Below are positions 1 to 64,000 of a DNA stretch of 64,000 bases, one piece after another (the stretch's first letter is position 1; the number at the start of each line of letters is the position of its first letter). The stretch is from NCBI RefSeq assembly GCF_002288925.2, contig NW_022097993.1, positions 11,036,604 to 11,100,603 of the forward strand, given 5' to 3'. A model generated the notes under the pieces. It saw only the letters and a list, made by a program, of their open reading frames with translations, made no database searches and was not told the DNA's origin. A program made the position numbers and the translations under genes. Source of the DNA: Delphinapterus leucas. Lineage: Eukaryota; Chordata; Mammalia; Artiodactyla; Monodontidae.

Positions 1-370
1 AAATGATGTCAGAATATTTAAATTTTGGGTTCTTTGATAATTAGATTAAATATTTTTCATATACTTATTAGCAGTTTTTGTAATTTGGTGTCTAACCTAT
101 ATTAATATGAAAAATGGGGAATAACAGGTTTCCTTAACGATTTGTGAGACCTCTTTGTAAGACCTCTTATTATTCCACCTCTTGTGTATTCTATATGCTG
201 TCAAAGTTTACCATAGTTTACGTTAAATTTTATGACGTCCATTTAAATGCTGAAATTAAATACGAGTACATAAAAATTTATTAGTAATATCAGAATACAT
301 ATAATTTTTTAACAGTACAGATGGATATAAAGAATAAAACTTTTCCTTCACAGCCCCATCCTTCATGCTA
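1..370. other. FAM135A intron, no feature seen
   Basis: AT-rich sequence of the intron downstream of coding exon 8. I see no exon, structured RNA or recognisable repeat in it. Confidence 0.5.
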
Positions 371-595
371 TTGTTTTGTTTTTTGTTTTTTGTTGTTTTT
401 TTTGCGGTACGCGGGCCTCTCACTGTTGTGGCCCCTCCCGCTGCGGAGCACAGGCTCCGGACGCGCAGGCTCAGCGGCCACGGCTCACGGGCCCAGCCAC
501 TCCGCGGCATGTGGGATCTTCCCGGACCGGGGCACGAACCTGTGTCCGCTGCATTGTCAGGCAGACTCTCAACCACTGCGCCACGAGGGAAGCCC
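371..595 (-). mobile_element. CHR-type tRNA-derived SINE, short form
   Basis: In reverse orientation the element starts GGGCTTCCCTCGTGG at 595, passes a B-box-like GTTCGTGCCCC region and a GCCGCTGAGCCTGCG block, and ends CGCGTACCGC followed by an A-rich tail (T-rich on the plus strand, 371-403). This is the same short CHR form as the copies at 10.4 and 29.2 kb. Confidence 0.9.
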
Positions 596-756
596 TGTTT
601 TCTGTATTTTTGTTAAGTTTGAAATGTATATGTGTATACATATCGTTTCAAATATTTTATATGTAATCTAATCACAAAAATATGATCAAATACATACAGA
701 GCTTTTATTATCATATAAAAATCATACTCATATTTTTCCAACTTCTTTTTTCTTTT

Positions 757-943
757 AAAGATTTTTGACGTGGACCATTTTTTAAAAAGTCTTTATTGAA
801 TTTGTTACAACATTGTTTCTGTTTTACATTTTGGTTTTTTGGCCCTGAGGCATGTAGGATCTTAGCTCCCGGATCAGGGATCCTACACGAACACCCTGTA
901 TTGGAAGGCGAAGTCTTAACCACTGGACTGCCAGGGAAGTCCC
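757..943 (-). mobile_element. Older CHR-1-like SINE
   Basis: Reverse-oriented tRNA-Glu-type SINE: head GGGACTTCCCTGG at 943, then a body containing GGATCCCTGATCCGGG and a tail region reading AAATTCAATAAAGAC. It is more diverged and has a different 3' body from the other copies in the window, as expected for the older CHR-1-type subfamily. Confidence 0.75.
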
Positions 944-1199
944 TATTTTTTCAATTAATATATCCTAGAGAGCTTTTCAGCATGAAAACGGTACCTTGCA
1001 TCATAGATGAATACATATATCTTGAATTAAAGAATCCATGTCAATGTATAGAGACTTGCCTAATCCTTTCAAATGGCTACATGGGAACGGATAATTCTTT
1101 ATGTCTGTTGAAATGTATTAGCACTTCTGCGGGACAGATTCCTAAATAAAAACTGTTTTGTGGCAGAGCATGTGTTTTTAATAGATGTTTTCAGAAGAG

Positions 1200-2190
1200 A
1201 CTGATGAAGTGACCTAAAAAATGTACCAGTTTCTACCCTCACCAGCAGCACAGGCAGATACTAGTGTCCCTACACCCTTATCAACAATGCAGATTAGCAG
1301 TCACTTTCATTTTTGCAAATTTCATAGTCAAAAAACCCTTTTATTGTTTAAATATGCATTTCCCTGGTTTTCAGTAAGACTTAGTGTCACCTATGTAGCT
1401 AACTTGTTCTGCTAAGAACTGCATTTTGTACATTGCCTCTATGCATATCCCTTTTTCCCGGGGGGTGTTTTGAAACTGACGCATAGGACCTCTTTATATA
1501 CTGTGAGTATTAATCGTTTGCCACTTTTAAGTACTGCAAATATTTTCTTCCAGTTTATTGCTTCCTTTCAACTTTATTTATATTTTATTTTGTTTTAAAG
1601 AAGTTTCAAATCATCAATACCTTATTTTGTCTTTTATACCATTACTCTGAAAAAGTTATTTCATATCCTAAGATCAGATTGTTTATATATACATGTATAT
1701 GTAAATTTATCTTCCAAATTTTTCTGGACATTTAACTCTTCAAGTCCATTTAGAATTTTCTTCTACAGTATGGTATTTTACCACACTATTTATGTAAGCC
1801 GATATTTTATCATATATTCAATTCTTAAACATATCTAGTGACTGTTTCAGTGCTATTTAGTTTCATTGATTTGTCTTTCTAGTCTTTTAGAGAAGTCCTA
1901 CTCTATTTCCATAACTGTAGTTTTATATATATATATGTTAGCATCCACTTGGGCAAGTCCCTCTATATTATTATTATTCAAAAGTTTTTCTTAGTCATCC
2001 TTACCTTTCTTTAAGTGATCTTTAACATAAGTTTAAAGTTTCCAACAGGATTTTGATATAGACGCATTAATATTATTAACTTGAGAAAAACTGGATCTTT
2101 CAGAGATCGTTCACCTTTCCGTCTGGGAGTATCATAAATGTTTATTCATCCAAATTTCCTTTAATATGTCAGTGAAGCACTGTGGATTTT
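1200..2190 (-). mobile_element. Old L1 fragment
   Basis: Seen by eye as decayed L1 ORF2 sequence in reverse orientation: the plus strand has the typical T-rich L1 antisense texture with blocks such as TCACCAGCAG and TTAGAGAAGTCC. Many stops in all frames. Boundaries and subfamily are uncertain. Confidence 0.5.
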
Positions 2191-2930
2191 TTTTTCCATA
2201 TTAATCACAAACATCTTATTAAGATTATTTCTAAGCGTATATAATTCTTTGGGGCAACTATTATAATGACCTTAGTGCTCCTGCCTATGTATAATTTTAC
2301 AAGGAGAAGGTAAATACCTTTTCCAAAGGGGTCAAGTCCTCATTTAAATTTACATACAGAAATACAACCCGAAGTCAATATATTTTTGTTTGATTCATGT
2401 CTCCGATTTCTTCCATTAACGTAGCTAAACAAGAGTGAAATACATAGGGATCCTAAAATAGTCAAAACACTTAGTTCCATGGGGAAGAAAAAGGAAAAAT
2501 AAAAATCTATTCAATTTAATTGCAAGAATGAACTAGTGGAAAAATGGTCTGAGACAAACTGATCTCTTGAAATAAAACAAACTTTCATTTCTAAACAATA
2601 TCACTTCACAAAAATACGTAAGTTTAAGCAATGCTTAAAAAAATTTTTCCAGAAATTCTTTGAGTGAACTAATAAGAGAAAAAGGACACTTCTGATCAGT
2701 TAATTGTCTTTGCTATTTCATTTATATGCACAATAATATACATTTTAAAGTTAATTTAACTTCACGTTCAAGTCAAATGTTGTTTGATCAACTAAGTTGT
2801 GTTTCTACCTAGATCAACAATTTTATCTTTGCATTTTAGAAAGGATAAATAATTAATATTTTGTTCAATAAAATACTTAGAAAACAGAATCCACTCAAAT
2901 AACTTGGTAACGTGAATTTTAAAAATGCAA
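2191..2930. other. Intron flanking exon 8, nothing recognised
   Basis: AT-rich intron sequence downstream of the exon 8 donor. No exon-like frame with splice sites and no clear repeat seen. Confidence 0.45.
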
Positions 2931-2934
2931 GTAC

Positions 2935-60440
<57,506 letters not shown>

Positions 60441-60441
60441 C

Positions 60442-60989
60442 TGGAGTAATAGTCTATTGTATATATGTACCACATCTTCTTTATCCATTCGTCTGTTGAT
60501 GGACACTTAGGTTGCTTCCATGTCCTGGCTACTGTAAATAGTGCTGCTATGAACATTGGGGTGCATGTGTCTTTTTTTAATTATGGTTTTCTCTGGGTAT
60601 ATGCCCAGTACTGGGATTGCTGGGTCATAAAAGGAACAAAATTGGATCATTTTTAGAGACGTGGATGGAGACTGTCATACAGAGTAAAGTAAGTCAGAAA
60701 AAGAAAAACAAATATCGTATATTAACACATATATGTGGAATCTAGAAAAATGGTATAGATGAACCTATTTGGAAAACAGAAATAGAGACACAGATGTAGA
60801 GAACAAATGTATGGACATCAAGCGTGGAAAGGCGGGGGTGGGAGGAATTGGGAGATTGGGATTGACACATATACACTATTGATACTATGTATAAAATACG
60901 TAATTAATGAGAACCTACTGTATAGCACAGGGAACTCTTCTTAATGCGCTGTGGTGACCTAAAAGGGAAGGAAGTCCGAAAGGGAGGGG

Positions 60990-61020
<31 letters not shown>

Positions 61021-61100
61021 GTTGATTCATTTTGCTGTACAGTAGAAATTAACATAACATTGTAAAGCAACTATACTCCTATAAAAATTAATTAAAAAGA
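60442..61100 (+). mobile_element. L1 3' end with 5' inversion
   Basis: The left part (60442-60628) is the end of L1 ORF2 in reverse orientation (GTACCACATCTTCTTTATCC, ATGCCCAGTACTGGGATTGC). The right part (from 60629) is the directly following L1 segment and 3' UTR in forward orientation (AAAAGGAACAAAATTGGATC to TTGCTGTACAGTAGAAATTA and an A-rich end). Compared with the L1 at 26.3-30.2 kb, the two pieces correspond to about 29649-29835 inverted and 29838 onwards direct, with only a few bases lost. Confidence 0.92.
60988..61019 (+). repeat. (AT)n(GT)n microsatellite
   Basis: A run of AT dinucleotides passing directly into GT dinucleotides, inside the L1 3' UTR; likely expanded after insertion. 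A further CA/GT-rich patch lies at about 61136-61195. Confidence 0.9.
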
Positions 61101-62374
61101 TATGTATTTCCCTTGGTGGAGTGATTTCTGAAACTTCACACACATCCACACACACACAGATATGTAAAATGTGTGTGTATATACATACACACGTATGCTA
61201 TGAGCTATTTAAAATATTTTGACGAAAAAGGTTGCCTGGATATGCTATGGATAGTTTCTTCACACTCCAAATATTTATTGCTTAAATTTAAAAAAAGTCT
61301 TTTGCCCTTGGTATAATTATTTAGGTACTAAAAATGTTAGAATAAAGACCACATTCTCTCTTCCTCATACATTTTTTTCTTCTCTCCATCATACAGATAT
61401 AGACTTTACCACCTTCCATAATTGTTATTTTAAACCTTAATAATCACATCAAAAGATTTTTACAGTAACTATTCCTAAGGAGATCAAAATGATACTACCT
61501 TTATATAAGATATGCCCCATTTCATGGAAGTAGCCTCTTATCTAAGACAGCTTCTCCTGTACATATATTCTTCTTTGTAGGGTTCAGATCATGTTCCAGC
61601 CCTGTGACTCAAGTTTGCTTAGGTCTCTATGCCTTAACTTACTCAGATATAAAACACGTATTCATTCATTCAAATATTTATTGAACACTTACTATAAGCT
61701 AGGAAATGCAAGAGATCAAGGCATAGCTAAGTTCCCGACACCTCAAAGTGCCACCAGGAAAAGATAAATATATATAAGTACTGCACAATGGTTAAAACAA
61801 GGCTGAGGATCTGAGCCCCAGATCCAACATTCTGGTAGTTACCCCTCTAGTGTCTTCATTTCCTTCATGGAATATAGCATCCCTACCACCTAAATTAGTA
61901 GGCCTGTTATCTGGGGAAGAAACAAACTTTTTTCTCATTTAAGCCATTTTACTTTTGGATCCCTTTACAGCAGCCTTTTCCTTAACCCAGAAATTAATAC
62001 CAAAATTAGAGTATTGCCACAACAAAATCCTAAAATATGTGGCACTGGCTAAGTCACTGGGTAGCAGGCAACAGGGAAACAGATATTACTAGGATAATGG
62101 TGACCCTGGTTATAATGGAGCAAAACATTCCATAAACTGTTGCCTACACTAACTTATAGAACCTGGTGCCCATAAAAAGCCCAAAACTTCAGGGAAAGTA
62201 GATGAAAAGAACCACAATATTTGTTTGTGTCAGTGGTTCTTTGCTGCATTTACTCAGGCAAGAACTGGCCAGTTTGCAAGGTAAGATGGAAGGAAATATA
62301 GAGATGTGGGGCCTTAGTACCTGCATTATCAGGAGATAAGATTATTAGTACTTTTCCCAAAGACTTCTATTAAG
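61101..62374. other. 5'-UTR intron, mostly unassigned, with an L2 scrap
   Basis: AT-rich. At 61655-61760 ATTCATTCATTCAAATATTT and GAACACTTACTATAAGCTAG indicate a reverse L2 terminus. Otherwise nothing recognised. Confidence 0.45.
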
Positions 62375-64000
62375 ACTTTATTTTTCAAAACAAATTTTTA
62401 TTAGTGAATAGTTGATTTACAATGTTGTATTAGCTTCAGGTGTACAGCAAAGTGATTCAGTTACATATATATATTCTTTTTCAGACTCTTTTCCCCTATA
62501 CTTTATTACAAGACATTGAACATAGTTCCCTGTGCTATACAATAGGTCCCTGCTGTTTAACTATTTTATATATAGCAGTTTTTGTATCTCCTAATCCCAA
62601 CCTCCTAATTTATCCCTCCCCCCTCTTTCCCCTTTGGTAACCATAAATTTGTTTTCTATGTCTGTGAGCCTATTTCTGTTTTGTAAATAAGTTCATCTGT
62701 AACATTTTTTTTAGATTCCACATATAAGTGATACCATATGATATTTTTCTTCCTGTCTCACTGACTTCATTTAACATGATAATCTCTAGGTCCATCCATG
62801 TTGCTGCAAATGGCATTATTTCATTCATTTTTTATGGCTGAGTAGTATTTCATTGTATATACATACCACATCTTCTTTATCCATTCATCTGTCAATGGAT
62901 ATTTAGGTCATTTCCATATCTTGGCTATTGTAAACAGTGCTGCTATGAATATAGGGGTACATGTACCTTTTCAAATGATGGTTTTCTCCAGATATATTCC
63001 CAGGAGTGGGATTGCTGGACCATATGGTAATTCTATTTTTAGTTTTCTGAGGAACCTCCACACTGTTTTATATAGTGGCTACATCAACTTACACTCCCAC
63101 CAACAGTGAGGAGTTCCCTTTTCTCCACACCCTCTCCAGCATTTGTTATTTGCAGATTTTTAATGATGGTCATTCTGGCCAGTACAAGGTGGTACCTCAT
63201 TGAGGTTTTGGTTTGCATTTCTCTAATAATTGGCAATGTTGAGCATCTTTTCATGTGTCTATTGGCCATCTGCATGTCTTGTTTGGAACAATTTCTACTT
63301 AGGTCTTCTGCCCATTTTTCGATTGTTTGTTGTTTTGTTGTTGAGTTGTATGAGCTGTATATTTTGGAAATTAAGCCCTTGTCAGTTGCATCATTTGCAA
63401 ATATTTTCTCCCATTTTGTAGGTTGCCTTTTCATTTTTTTTTATGGTTTCCTTTACTGTGCAGAAGCTTCTCAAGTTTGATTAGGTCCCATTTGTTTATT
63501 TTTGCTTTTATTTCCATTACTCTAGGAGATGGATCCAAAAAATATTGCTATGATTTATGTCAAAGAGTGTTCTGCCTACGTTTTCCTCTAGGAGTTTTAT
63601 AGCATTCAGTCTTACATTTAGGTCTTTAATCCTAAATGTATATGGTGTTAGAGAATGTTCCAATTTCATTTTTTTATATGCAGTTGTCCAGTTTTCACAG
63701 CACCACTTATTAAAGCGACTGTCTTTTCTCCCCTGTATATTCTTCCCTCTTTTGTCATAGATGAATTGACCATAAGAGTGTGGGTTTATTTATGGGCTTT
63801 CTATCCTGTTCCATCAATCTATGTGTGGGTTTTTGTGCCAGTACCATACTGTTTTGATTACTGTAGCTCTATAGTATAGTATGAAGTCAGGGAGTGTGAT
63901 TCCTCCAGCCCTGCTCTTCTTTATCAAGATTGTTTTGGATATTTGGGGTCTTTTGTGTTTCCATACAAGTCTTAAAATTTTTTGTTCTAGAGAACCCTAA
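62375..64000 (-). mobile_element. L1 (3' end and ORF2), running off the window
   Basis: Reverse-oriented L1: the 3' end at about 62375 (plus strand AATGTTGTATTAGCTTCAGG, GTACAGCAAAGTGATTCAG) is followed by ORF2 C-terminus. Its protein remnant on the minus strand at 63434-63084 reads [20 protein letters not shown]. It continues to the right edge, at about the end of the reverse transcriptase region. Frames contain stops. It is in the sense orientation relative to FAM135A. Confidence 0.92.

Overview
The window is mammalian nuclear DNA: AT-rich, with widely spaced short exons bounded by GT-AG splice sites and introns packed with transposable elements. At least a dozen tRNA-derived SINEs of the CHR type (head starting GGGCTTCCCTGGTGG or GGGACTTCCCTGG, with tails such as GCAGCCAAAAATAAATAA or CGCGTACCGC plus poly-A) point to Cetartiodactyla. 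No ruminant BovB or Bov-tA copies are seen, and short-form CHR copies are present, so a whale or dolphin is the best inference. There is no bacterial, phage or CRISPR content.

The only host gene I can support is FAM135A, on the minus strand. Eight exons are in the window, read from right to left: 58595-58480 (with the ATG at 58556), 42126-42047, 16785-16646, 16532-16462, 15021-14848, 11958-11832, 11224-11071 and 2984-2935. Their coding parts total 873 nt and give exactly 291 codons, all splice phases match and no stop is met. This is the N-terminal part of the protein, including the conserved DUF3657 region. The C-terminal lipase-like domain lies beyond the left edge, and the promoter and 5'-most noncoding exon(s) lie beyond the right edge.

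Layout by region. 1-16.8 kb: seven exons (3 to 8 of the coding series lie at 2.9-16.8 kb) with short introns, a few CHR SINEs, one Tigger1-derived nonautonomous element and old L1/L2 fragments. 16.8-42.0 kb: a 25 kb intron holding an old LTR, a G-rich tract, a MIR split by two CHR insertions, a 253-bp L1 with a perfect 17-bp target-site duplication, a 54-bp minisatellite, a 3.9 kb 5'-truncated L1 carrying a CHR insertion, further L1 3' ends, and MIR and L2 copies. 42.1-58.5 kb: a 16 kb intron dominated by a near full-length Tigger1 (46.1-49.7 kb) with a complete but inactivated mariner nested in it. 58.6-64 kb: the 5'-UTR intron, with an L1 showing a 5' inversion of the twin-priming type and a minus-strand L1 running off the right end.

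I found no new multi-gene system. The most informative structures are the nested mariner-in-Tigger1 insertion, the inverted L1, the doubly interrupted MIR, and two local inverted-repeat structures. Repeat family names rest on recognising consensus-like sequence by eye. Boundaries without target-site duplications are approximate, to within tens of bases.
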